Of a stretch of DNA of 64,000 bases, positions 56,831-64,000 are shown in pieces. The DNA is from Pseudactinotalea sp. HY158 (GTDB taxonomy: Bacteria > Actinomycetota > Actinomycetes > Actinomycetales > Beutenbergiaceae), in assembly GCF_009660225.1 (NCBI RefSeq), contig NZ_CP045920.1:1426001-1490000 (forward strand), read 5' to 3'. The notes below the pieces were generated by a model. It worked only from the letters and a program-made list of their open reading frames with translations, was not told the origin of the DNA and did not search any database. The position numbers were made by a program, and so were the translations under genes. Numbering within the stretch: position 1 is the first letter of the stretch; each line of letters opens with the position of its first letter.

Positions 56831-57826
56831 GTGACTGACAACATCCGCACCTCCGCTGCCGAGGCACCAGTCGTGCCTCGGCGGCGGAGCCGCCGCGACT
56901 TCAGTTTTGACAGTATCTCGTTCTTCCTCGTGTTCCTGGGCGTGCCGCTCGCGGTGTTCCTCTTCCTGGTGATCTGGCCGTTCATCCAGGCGGCGTACTA
57001 CTCGCTGACCGACTGGAACGGCCTCACGGCCTCCATGAACTTCATCGGGTTGGACAACTTCGAGCGCCTGCTGAACGACGACCTGTTCATGAAGGCCCTG
57101 GGGAACAGCGTGCTGCTCCTGGCGGTCGTGCCGACCCTCATCCTCATCATCGCCCTGACGTTCGCCACGCTCATCACCGTCGGCGGCGCCTCGAAGGGGC
57201 AGATCCGCGGGCTCAAGGGGTCGAGCTTCTACCGGGTCGTCTCCTTCTTCCCCTACACCATTCCGGGCGTCGCCATCGGGCTGCTGTGGCAACTCGTGCT
57301 GCTGCCGAACGGCGGGTTGGTCAACAGTCTGCTGGTCGAGCTCGGCTTCGACGGCTTCGCCGGGTTCGCCTGGCTCGGGGACAAGACCACGGCGATGCCC
57401 GTGTCGATCTTCGTCATCATGTGGGGCCTCATCGGCTTCTACATGCTGTTGTTCATCGCCGCGATCAAGGACGTGCCGGCGGAGACGTACGAGGCCGCCC
57501 GGCTCGACGGCGCGGGCCGGTTCCGCACCGCGATCTCGATCACGATCCCGCTCATCCGCGAGAACGTGCAGACGGCCTGGATCTACCTCGGGATCTTCGC
57601 CCTCGACGCCTTCGCCTACATGAGCGTGCTCAACTCCACGGGCGGGCCCGAATACAGCACCCTCGTGATCACCCAGTACCTCTACCGGGTGGCGTTCAAC
57701 GACTTCAAGTTCGGGTACGCGAGTGCCATCGGCGTGTTCCTGGCCGTCATCACGCTGCTGTTCGCGGCGTTGGTGTTCTCGGTCAACTACCTCACCGGAG
57801 GCGGCAACAGGAAGGCGAAGCGATGA
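56831..57826 (+). CDS. ngcF: Sugar ABC transporter permease, NgcF-like
   Basis: The 331-residue membrane protein has six main helices and the EAA loop YEAARLDGAGRFRTAISITIP that contacts the ATPase. The N-terminus before the first helix is Arg-rich (PRRRSRRDF). It starts at GTG 38 bp after the binding-protein gene and overlaps the next permease by 4 bp. Confidence 0.88.
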   Translation: MTDNIRTSAAEAPVVPRRRSRRDFSFDSISFFLVFLGVPLAVFLFLVIWPFIQAAYYSLTDWNGLTASMNFIGLDNFERLLNDDLFMKALGNSVLLLAVVPTLILIIALTFATLITVGGASKGQIRGLKGSSFYRVVSFFPYTIPGVAIGLLWQLVLLPNGGLVNSLLVELGFDGFAGFAWLGDKTTAMPVSIFVIMWGLIGFYMLLFIAAIKDVPAETYEAARLDGAGRFRTAISITIPLIRENVQTAWIYLGIFALDAFAYMSVLNSTGGPEYSTLVITQYLYRVAFNDFKFGYASAIGVFLAVITLLFAALVFSVNYLTGGGNRKAKR

Positions 57827-58707
57827 CCAGCCAGACCGATTCCGCACACGCCCGCACGCACGACGGAGCGATCACGGGCAAGGGCGACCGCGCCGTCGCC
57901 ACCATCTCGCACGGCGTGCTCATCATCTGGTCGATCATCGTGGTCGCCCCGATGCTCTGGGTGCTCCTGCAGTCCTTCAAGGGCAAGACCGAGGTGCTGT
58001 CCTCGCCGTTCGGCCTGCCGGAGAAGTGGCACTTCTCCAACTACTACACGGTGTGGGTCTCCGAGGGGATGGGGCGCTCGTTCCTCAACACGATCTTCGT
58101 GGTCGGCACCGCGCTCATCGCGGTGATGCTGCTCGGGGCGATGTGTGCCTACGTGCTCGCACGCTTCCGGTTCTTCGGAAGCCGGCTCATCTACTACGCG
58201 ATGCTCGCCGGGCTCACCTTCCCGATCTTCCTCGCCGTGGTGCCGCTGTTCTTCGTGCTGCAGAACATGTACCTGCTCAACACCCTCCCGGGCCTCGCGC
58301 TCACCTACGTGGCGTTCGCCCTGCCGTTCACGGTGTTCTTCCTCTACGCGTTCTTCCAGGGGCTGCCCACCGAGATCAGCGAGGCGGCCCAGATCGACGG
58401 TGCCGGGAAGTGGCGCACGTTCTTCCAGGTCATGGCGCCCATGGCGAAGCCCGGCATCGCCGCGGTGACGATCATGAACTTCCTCGGCCTGTGGAACCAG
58501 TACCTGCTGCCCGTCGCGCTCAACACGAAGCAGGAGAACTACGTGCTCACCCAGTCGATCGCCCGCTACGCAGTGAGCGCCGGCTACGCGGTGGACTTCG
58601 GCTCGATGTTCGCGGCCTTCGTCATCGTGGTCGTTCCCGTGCTCGTGTTCTACATCTTCTTCCAGCGTCAGCTGCAGGGATCGGTCTCCCAGGGGTCGAG
58701 CAAGTAG
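57823..58707 (+). CDS. ngcG: Sugar ABC transporter permease, NgcG-like
   Basis: The 294-residue protein has six helices and the EAA loop SEAAQIDGAGKWRTFFQVMAP. It forms the channel with the preceding permease. The ATG overlaps the preceding stop. A strong hairpin follows 50 bp after the stop, closing the operon without an ATPase gene. Confidence 0.88.
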   Translation: MTSQTDSAHARTHDGAITGKGDRAVATISHGVLIIWSIIVVAPMLWVLLQSFKGKTEVLSSPFGLPEKWHFSNYYTVWVSEGMGRSFLNTIFVVGTALIAVMLLGAMCAYVLARFRFFGSRLIYYAMLAGLTFPIFLAVVPLFFVLQNMYLLNTLPGLALTYVAFALPFTVFFLYAFFQGLPTEISEAAQIDGAGKWRTFFQVMAPMAKPGIAAVTIMNFLGLWNQYLLPVALNTKQENYVLTQSIARYAVSAGYAVDFGSMFAAFVIVVVPVLVFYIFFQRQLQGSVSQGSSK

Positions 58708-58757
58708 GCGGCTGACATCACCGTCGAGCCTCGTCGGCGGCGGCGAGTTCGATCGAT

Positions 58758-58791
58758 ACGGCCCGTCCCGGCATCCGCCGGGGCGGGCCGT
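58758..58791 (+). terminator. Strong hairpin after the amino-sugar operon
   Basis: ACGGCCCG-t-CCCGG pairs with CCGGG-g-CGGGCCGT around a 6-nt loop. This is the most stable hairpin that I see in the window, at the expected end of the operon. Confidence 0.8.
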
Positions 58792-58887
58792 CGTCGTCGG
58801 CGAGGTATCTGAGGCGTCGCGGGCGAAGCGGGGCTGTACGCGGGCCCCGCCGCGGAATTACGCTGAGGGGCGGTGGAAGGACGGCGG

Positions 58888-60240
58888 ATGACTGCACTAT
58901 CCGGCTTACGCTCACACGTTCGAGGCGACGTGCTCACGGGGGAGGACCCCCGGTACGCATCCGCGCACTCCGGGTTCAACCCGGCCGCCGAGCACCGACC
59001 GGAGGTCGTGGTCCGGGTGGCCGACGCCGCCGACATCCGTGCCGCGATCGACTTCGGGGCCGAGCACGGCCTCCGGGTGCGCGCGCAGGCCACCGGCCAC
59101 GGCAAGGGGGAGCCGATGGACGGCGGCCTGCTCGTGCTCACCGACCGGCTCCGCGGCGTCGAGGTGGATCCCGCGCACCGCACCGCCCGGGTCGGCGCCG
59201 GGGCCCGTTGGCAGGACCTGCTCCCCGTCGCGGCCGCCCACGGCCTCATGGGCCTGTGCGGCTCGACGCCGGCCGTCGGAGTGGTCGGCTACACCCTCGG
59301 CGGCGGCACGGGCCCGATGGGGCGGACCTTCGGCTTCAACTCCGACGGCGTGCGCCGGCTGCGGATGATCGACGCCGGCGGCCGCGAGCTGGAGATCGAC
59401 GCGGAGCGCGAACCCGACCTCTTCTGGGCGATGCGCGGTGGCAAACCGGACGTCGGCATCGTGACCGAACTCGAGTTCGACCTCGTGACCGCTCCGACCT
59501 ACTACGGCGGCGGCGTGTACTTCCCGGGCGAGCAGGCGGAACGGATCCTCCACGCCTTCGGCGACTGGGCGCCGTCCCTGCCCGACTCGGTCACCGCCTC
59601 GGCCGCGCTCCTGCGCCTGCCCGACGTGCCGGTCGTGCCGGAGCCGCTGCGGGGCCGCCTGAGCGTGCACCTGCGGTTCGTCCACGTCGGCGACCCGGCC
59701 CGGGGCGCCGAACTCCTCGCGCCGATGCTCGCCGCGGGGACCCCGATCGTCGATCTCGTGGCCGAATACCCCTCGGTGGACATCGCCTCGGTGCACCGGG
59801 ATCCGACCGAGCCGATGCCGGCCCGCGACGAGGGCATGACCCTGCGCGACCTGCCCCCGGGCGCGATCGACGCACTCCTCGAGGCGGCCGGCCCGGGCGC
59901 CGACCTCCCGCTCGTCGTGGTCGAGCTGCGACACCTCGGCGGCGCGCTCGCCCGCGAGCAGGGTGCGGCGTCCGCCGTCGGTGGGCGGGAGGCGGCGTAC
60001 AACGTCACGGTCGTCGGCGCGTATCCACCGCCCCTGCGCCCCGCCGTGGACGCGGGCAGCGCCGCGGTCCTCGCCGCGCTCGCGCCCTGGGCCACGGGCG
60101 GCTCGCTCATCAACTTCCAGGGCTACGCCACGCAGCGCGCCCGGGCGGCGTGGGACGCGCCGACCCGCGCCCGCCTCGACGCGATCAAGGAGCGGTGGGA
60201 CCCGGAGCGGGTGTTCCGGTTCGCCTATTCCTTCGACTGA
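58888..60240 (+). CDS. FAD-binding (PCMH/BBE-like) oxidoreductase
   Basis: The 450-residue protein has the PCMH FAD domain: VVRVADAADIRAAIDFGAEHGL, VRAQATGHGKG (His where the 8-alpha-FAD link is made), VGVVGYTLGGGTGPMGR, and the C-terminal BBE segment with LINFQGY and NPERVF-like DPERVFRFAY. It resembles 6-hydroxynicotine oxidase and berberine-bridge-like enzymes; substrate unknown. GGAAGGACGGCGG precedes the ATG. It is 51 bp upstream of luxS, with a separate function as far as can be seen. Confidence 0.87.
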   Translation: MTALSGLRSHVRGDVLTGEDPRYASAHSGFNPAAEHRPEVVVRVADAADIRAAIDFGAEHGLRVRAQATGHGKGEPMDGGLLVLTDRLRGVEVDPAHRTARVGAGARWQDLLPVAAAHGLMGLCGSTPAVGVVGYTLGGGTGPMGRTFGFNSDGVRRLRMIDAGGRELEIDAEREPDLFWAMRGGKPDVGIVTELEFDLVTAPTYYGGGVYFPGEQAERILHAFGDWAPSLPDSVTASAALLRLPDVPVVPEPLRGRLSVHLRFVHVGDPARGAELLAPMLAAGTPIVDLVAEYPSVDIASVHRDPTEPMPARDEGMTLRDLPPGAIDALLEAAGPGADLPLVVVELRHLGGALAREQGAASAVGGREAAYNVTVVGAYPPPLRPAVDAGSAAVLAALAPWATGGSLINFQGYATQRARAAWDAPTRARLDAIKERWDPERVFRFAYSFD

Positions 60241-60291
60241 GGGCCGGGCCCGGGCCGGCGACGCAATACAGTGGCGCCCAGGAGGTACACC

Positions 60292-60753
60292 ATGACTCAA
60301 CCGGAATCGTTCGGACTCGACCACACCGCGGTCGCCGCGCCGTACATCCGTGTGGCCGATCGGCTCACGCTCACGGGCGGCAGCGCCGTCACGAAGTTCG
60401 ACCTGCGCTTCTGCCAGCCGAACGTCGACCACCTCGAGATGCCCGCCGTGCACTCGATCGAGCACATGCTCGCCGGATTCCTGCGCGACCACACCCGCGG
60501 CGTCATCGACATCTCGCCGATGGGCTGCCAGACCGGCTTCTATCTGCTCATGGACGGCGCCCGCACGGTCGACGAGATCGCTCCCGTTCTCGAGAGCGCG
60601 TGTCGCGACATCCTGGCCGCCACGGCGGTGCCGGCCGCGAACGAGGCGCAGTGCGGCTGGGCCGCGAGCCACAGTCTCGAGGCGGCCCAGGCGGCGGTCT
60701 CGCGCTTCCTCGCCGCCCGTGACGAGTGGGGAACGGTCTTCGCCGGTGAGTGA
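60292..60753 (+). CDS. luxS: S-ribosylhomocysteine lyase LuxS
   Basis: The 153-residue enzyme has the metal-binding HSIEH motif, the catalytic Cys in PMGCQTGFYL and the third ligand Cys in AQCGWAASHSLEAA. It splits S-ribosylhomocysteine to homocysteine and DPD, the precursor of AI-2. AGGAGG lies 6-7 bp before the ATG. The stop overlaps the nucleosidase gene by 8 bp, so the two steps of SAH removal are made together. LuxS is patchy in actinobacteria. Confidence 0.96.
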   Translation: MTQPESFGLDHTAVAAPYIRVADRLTLTGGSAVTKFDLRFCQPNVDHLEMPAVHSIEHMLAGFLRDHTRGVIDISPMGCQTGFYLLMDGARTVDEIAPVLESACRDILAATAVPAANEAQCGWAASHSLEAAQAAVSRFLAARDEWGTVFAGE

Positions 60754-61507
60754 GTTCCTGCTGCTCGCGGCGATGACCGAGGAGGCCACCGCCGTACGCC
60801 ACCGGAGCGACGCCGTCGGCCCCGAGCAGGCCGGGCCCACCGCGCGCGCGACCCACACCCCGATCACCGTCGCCGGCCGCAACGGCACGCTCCTGACCAC
60901 GGGGATCGGCGCCGTCAACGCGGCCACCGCGCTCACCGCGTGGCTGCGGGATGTCGGCCGTAGCGCTCGGGGGAGTGGGCCGTGGCCGGGAACCGTCGTC
61001 AGCCTCGGCTCGGCGGGCGGCCTCGCGGAGACGGTGTCGGTCGGCGACGTCGTGCTCGGGCGGTCCTACCGTTACGCCGACGTCGACGCCCGGGAGTTCG
61101 GGTACGAGTTCGGGCAGGTCCCCGGCATGCCGCCCGAGTACCCGTCCGGTGTCGCGCCGGCCCCGGGCGAGACCGCCGCGCACGCGCACAGCGGCCTCAT
61201 CGTCACGAGCTCGTCCTTCGTGGGCGCCGAGCTCGCCGCCCGGATCCGCACCCGGATCCCGCAGGCGCTGGCCGTGGACATGGAATCCGCCGCGCTCGCC
61301 CAGGCCTGTCACGTGCTCGGCGTCGAGCGTTTCGTCTCGGTCCGTGGCATCTCCGACCTGTGCAGCCCGCGCGCGGGCGAGGACTTCCACGACGGCCTCG
61401 GGCTCGCGAGCAGCCGGTCCGCCGCCGCCGTCCTCGACCTGCTCGACCATCTCGACCCGCCGGCCGGTGTCGTGAGGGCCGGGGCGGGGGAGCGCCCGCG
61501 GGCGTGA
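60746..61507 (+). CDS. mtnN: 5'-Methylthioadenosine/S-adenosylhomocysteine nucleosidase
   Basis: The 253-residue enzyme has the catalytic Glu region AAMTEEATAV, TGIGAVNAA, LGSAGGL, VDMESAALAQACH and the catalytic Asp in VRGISDL. It removes adenine from SAH to give S-ribosylhomocysteine for LuxS. The GTG start lies inside the end of luxS. A Gly/Arg-rich insert around residues 75-85 is longer than in E. coli MtnN. Confidence 0.92.
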   Translation: MSEFLLLAAMTEEATAVRHRSDAVGPEQAGPTARATHTPITVAGRNGTLLTTGIGAVNAATALTAWLRDVGRSARGSGPWPGTVVSLGSAGGLAETVSVGDVVLGRSYRYADVDAREFGYEFGQVPGMPPEYPSGVAPAPGETAAHAHSGLIVTSSSFVGAELAARIRTRIPQALAVDMESAALAQACHVLGVERFVSVRGISDLCSPRAGEDFHDGLGLASSRSAAAVLDLLDHLDPPAGVVRAGAGERPRA

Positions 61508-61535
61508 TTCCACAGATGGGGTATCCTGCTCGCAG

Positions 61536-61655
61536 TTGGAGGGGAGTACCCCGCAAGCGGTGATGTCGTCAACACGATCGGTCTCGGACCGGTTCGGCAC
61601 CATCGGCCCCGAAGGGTGGGGGAGACCTCCGGTGAATCCCGCTATCCACCGGAGG
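61536..61655 (+). ncRNA. yybP-ykoY-type (Mn2+) riboswitch with Shine-Dalgarno switch
   Basis: The leader of the TerC-family gene has GGAGGGGAGTACCCC, then TGATGTCGTCAACA and GGGGGAGACCTCC, the conserved pieces of the yybP-ykoY aptamer. Its P1 stem would pair GGAGG (61538-61542) with CCTCC (61626-61630). The same 3' side, CCTCCGGTG (61626-61634), is fully complementary over 9 bp to CACCGGAGG (61647-61655), which is the ribosome site of the gene. So aptamer closure frees the ribosome site: an ON switch acting on translation. TATCCT (61522-61527) is a suitable -10. Confidence 0.85.
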
Positions 61656-61660
61656 CTTGA

Positions 61661-62650
61661 ATGTTCGACGTGCCACTCTGGGCCTGGGCCGCCACGGTCG
61701 GCCTCATCCTCGTCATGCTCACTGTCGACTTCGTCGGGCACGTGCGCACGCCGCACGCGCCGTCGATGAAGGAGGCCGCGACGTGGTCGGTCGTCTACAT
61801 CGCGATCGCGCTCGTGTTCGGGGTGATCGTGTGGATCACGGGCGGCCACGACTACGGGCAGCAGTTCTTCGCCGGGTACATCACCGAGAAGTCGCTGAGT
61901 GTCGACAACCTGTTCGTGTTCGTGCTCATCATGGCGAGCTTCAAGGTGCCACGGGAGAATCAGCAGAAGGTGCTGCTGCTCGGCATCGCTATCGCCCTCG
62001 CGCTGCGCACCGTGTTCATCTTCATCGGTGCCGCGGCCATCGAGCAGTGGTCGTTCGTCTTCTACATCTTCGGGGCGTTCCTGCTGTGGACGGCGTACTC
62101 GCAGGTGCGCACCTCGAGCACCGAGGGTGAATACCACGAGAACGCGATTCTGCGCTGGACCCGGCGGATCTTCCCGACCACGCCGAACTACGTGCAGGAC
62201 CGGATGTTCCACCGCATCGAGGGCAAGCTGTACATCACCCCCATGCTCATCGTGATGATCGCGATCGGCTCGGCGGACGTGCTCTTCGCGGTCGATTCGA
62301 TTCCCGCGATCTTCGGCCTGACCGACCACGTATTCCTCATCTTCGCCGCGAACGCGTTCTCGCTCCTCGGCCTGCGCCAGTTGTTCTTCCTCATCGACGG
62401 CCTGCTCGACAAGCTCGTCTACCTCAATTACGGGCTCGCCGCGATCCTCGCCCTCATCGGCGCCAAGCTCGTGATCCACGCGCTGCACACGAACGAGCTG
62501 CCGTTCATCAACGGCGGCGAGCCGGTGCTCGGCGTCCCGGAGATTCCGACGACGCTCTCGCTCGTGCTCATTCTCGGGATCCTCGCGGTCACCACGGTGC
62601 TCTCGCTCACGGTCGGCAAGTCCAAGACGATCGAGCACCCGACGGTCTGA
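61661..62650 (+). CDS. TerC/Alx-family membrane protein
   Basis: The 329-residue protein has about nine helices with SLSVDNLFVFVLIM and ADVLFAVDSIPAIFG, the paired acidic motifs of the TerC family. Relatives under yybP-ykoY control (Alx, MntP-like, YceF/YkoY) export manganese or supply it to secreted proteins. The ATG is 5 bp after GGAGG. No tellurite genes are near, so manganese handling is more likely than tellurite resistance. Confidence 0.92.
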   Translation: MFDVPLWAWAATVGLILVMLTVDFVGHVRTPHAPSMKEAATWSVVYIAIALVFGVIVWITGGHDYGQQFFAGYITEKSLSVDNLFVFVLIMASFKVPRENQQKVLLLGIAIALALRTVFIFIGAAAIEQWSFVFYIFGAFLLWTAYSQVRTSSTEGEYHENAILRWTRRIFPTTPNYVQDRMFHRIEGKLYITPMLIVMIAIGSADVLFAVDSIPAIFGLTDHVFLIFAANAFSLLGLRQLFFLIDGLLDKLVYLNYGLAAILALIGAKLVIHALHTNELPFINGGEPVLGVPEIPTTLSLVLILGILAVTTVLSLTVGKSKTIEHPTV

Positions 62651-62820
62651 CCCCTCGCCTTCCCCGCCGGCGTGCCCGACCTACTGCCGGCCGCCTCCCC
62701 GAGGTCTCACGGTGGCCTCGAGGTTCCGTGGGTTCCCCGGGTTCCCGCGGGATCCGGGCCGTCGTCCCCGTCGTCCCGCTGTCCGGGGTGAATGTCGGTG
62801 CTCGGTTCTAGGGTTGTTTC

Positions 62821-64000
62821 ATGAGCACGAAGGCGGCCCGGCAGATGCGAGCGAGGCGAGCGGAGATCGCCTCGATCGCGTCCGAGGACGCGGTACTGGA
62901 CCGGGTCCGCCAGGTGCGCAAGGTCCAGGCGGGTGCGGAGGCCGATCTGTTCTTCCTGGCGATCGAGATCGCCCAGCGCAGCCCGGTCACCGAAGAGTGC
63001 GGGGCGTGGTCGTGCCACACCGATCTGGCCCTGGGGGTCTCGTATTGTGATTCGGTGGCGAACTGGTTCGCGGCCGTGACCGGCTTCTCCACCGACGCCG
63101 CCCAGGCGATGCTCCTCGAAGCCCTCGAGGTCGCCGAACGCCTGCCGCTGTTGTATGGGCGGGTGCTCGATGGGCGTACCCGGGCGCACACGGCCCGGCT
63201 CGTGGCCGAACAGACCCTCGGTTTGACTGTGGAGGCGGCCCGGTTCGTCGATGTCCAGGTCGCTGCCGCCGGGGCGATCCGGGGCCGATACGCGATCAAG
63301 GGTCTGGTGCGGGAGGCGATGATCACCCACATGCCCGACCAGTACGCCGACCTGCAGCGGGCGCAGGCCGATCCGCGCCGGGCCGATGTCCATATCGGCA
63401 CCGACGGCACCGGCCGCATCGACGCGATCGTGTCCACGTTCGCGGCCCTCGATCTGGAGCAGAGCCTGGTCTTCGGGGCCGCGCAACTCAAGGCCGCCGG
63501 ATCCGGTGAGGTCCTCGATGCCCGACGCTCCCTCACCTTCGAGGGCATCATCGCCGCCACCCACCACCCCAAACCGGCCCGACAGGACGCCCTCGACCTC
63601 ACCGCAGGGCAGCCAGACCAGCAGGTTCAGCAGGCCCGGGGGACCCGGCAGGCTCAGGGACCGGCGGCGGGGGCGCCGGACTGCACGGGCGGCACCAACG
63701 TCATGGCCGCGGGCACGGGCGCGAGTCCAGCCGTGGGAGGCGCGCCCGGAGCGGCGGCGGCCGGAGCTGCGGCGGACCCGACCGGCGAGGCGCCTGCCAC
63801 CGCTGCGGGCGGTGGTGTGTCCTGCGGGCCTGCGTGGTCGGGTCGGGGTGTGCCGCGGGCGAAGGTCGTCATGTACCTGCACATGAACGCCTCCGCATTC
63901 TGGCCCGACGGCAGGCCACCCGACCGACCCGATCCTCATTCTGGAAGCCGACCACCCGATCGTCATCCCGACGGCCCATCCCCTGATCATCCCGATCGTC
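62821..64000 (+). CDS. DUF222 protein (HNH-nuclease type), 5' part
   Basis: An ATG opens a frame that runs 393 codons to the window end without a stop. The protein has AMLLEALEVAERLPLLYGRVLDGRTRAHTARLVAEQTL, the DUF222 helix region, and HIGTDGTGRIDAIVSTFAALD and AKVVMYLHMNASAF further on. An Ala/Gly/Pro-rich linker (about residues 262-340) lies between. Full members carry a C-terminal HNH motif, which would lie beyond the window. These multicopy actinobacterial genes are of unknown role, possibly mobile. The last 35 codons are Pro/Asp/Arg-rich (PDRHPDGPSPDHPD) and unlike usual members. Confidence 0.8.
   Translation, partial: MSTKAARQMRARRAEIASIASEDAVLDRVRQVRKVQAGAEADLFFLAIEIAQRSPVTEECGAWSCHTDLALGVSYCDSVANWFAAVTGFSTDAAQAMLLEALEVAERLPLLYGRVLDGRTRAHTARLVAEQTLGLTVEAARFVDVQVAAAGAIRGRYAIKGLVREAMITHMPDQYADLQRAQADPRRADVHIGTDGTGRIDAIVSTFAALDLEQSLVFGAAQLKAAGSGEVLDARRSLTFEGIIAATHHPKPARQDALDLTAGQPDQQVQQARGTRQAQGPAAGAPDCTGGTNVMAAGTGASPAVGGAPGAAAAGAAADPTGEAPATAAGGGVSCGPAWSGRGVPRAKVVMYLHMNASAFWPDGRPPDRPDPHSGSRPPDRHPDGPSPDHPDR

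Noticed and set aside
61661-62650. Tellurite resistance gene terC
   Set aside because: No other ter genes are present and the manganese riboswitch points to metal homeostasis.
62707-63990. Minus-strand open frame at the window end
   Set aside because: Antisense of the DUF222 gene; the plus-strand frame has the recognisable domain and runs off the window without a stop.

Overview
The window is high-GC DNA from an actinobacterium. The Pup-proteasome genes (prcB end, prcA, pafA), an MshA-like glycosyltransferase, a PimB'-like mannosyltransferase, an ANTAR response regulator of PdtaR type, HGxxPAAW and DUF4190 small membrane proteins and a DUF222 protein all point to Actinomycetia, most likely Micrococcales. 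I cannot name the genus.

Layout. 1-3069: proteasome alpha/beta subunits, Pup ligase and an FKBP lipoprotein. 3071-22649: an actinobacterial his/trp block (hisF, hisI, trpE, a Trp-associated membrane protein, three small membrane proteins, trpC, trpB, trpA, lgt, a GltB-like gene, pyk). It is interrupted at 3853-7645 by a minus-strand five-gene cassette: a small secreted protein, a small lipoprotein, a peptidoglycan-binding membrane protein, an ABC ATPase and an FtsX-type permease. The cassette has its own near-consensus promoter. The GltB-like gene is a full-length open frame that has lost the glutaminase nucleophile, much of the synthase centre and the iron-sulfur cysteines, and no gltD follows it.

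22794-37605: mostly housekeeping and single genes (lipoprotein, PTH2-like protein, SulP transporter, aldo/keto reductase, glycosyltransferases, hydrolase, MFS transporter, a short-variable-loop tRNA with anticodon CAA, pdtaR, GNAT, thioesterase, polA, methyltransferase). 37655-39666: an arsR-arsB arsenite module with a visible operator and a 27-codon leader ORF. 39967-44720: rpsA, a siderophore-interacting protein, ptsP, coaE. 45184-52527: two identical 1,915-bp ISKra4-type insertion sequences in inverted orientation, each with its own target duplication, flanking an esterase, uvrB and a small membrane protein. The second copy sits exactly on the stop codon of a sugar kinase gene.

52520-58707: a divergent amino-sugar module (BadF/NagK-type kinase; RpiR regulator, SIS protein, NgcE-NgcF-NgcG-type ABC importer) with two matching 11-bp near-palindromes at the divergent starts. 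58888-64000: an FAD oxidase, luxS-mtnN (SAH detoxification, AI-2 formation), a yybP-ykoY-type manganese riboswitch with a legible Shine-Dalgarno switch ahead of a TerC-family gene, and the 5' part of a DUF222 protein running off the window.

Functions and domains are read from motifs by eye. No database search was run.
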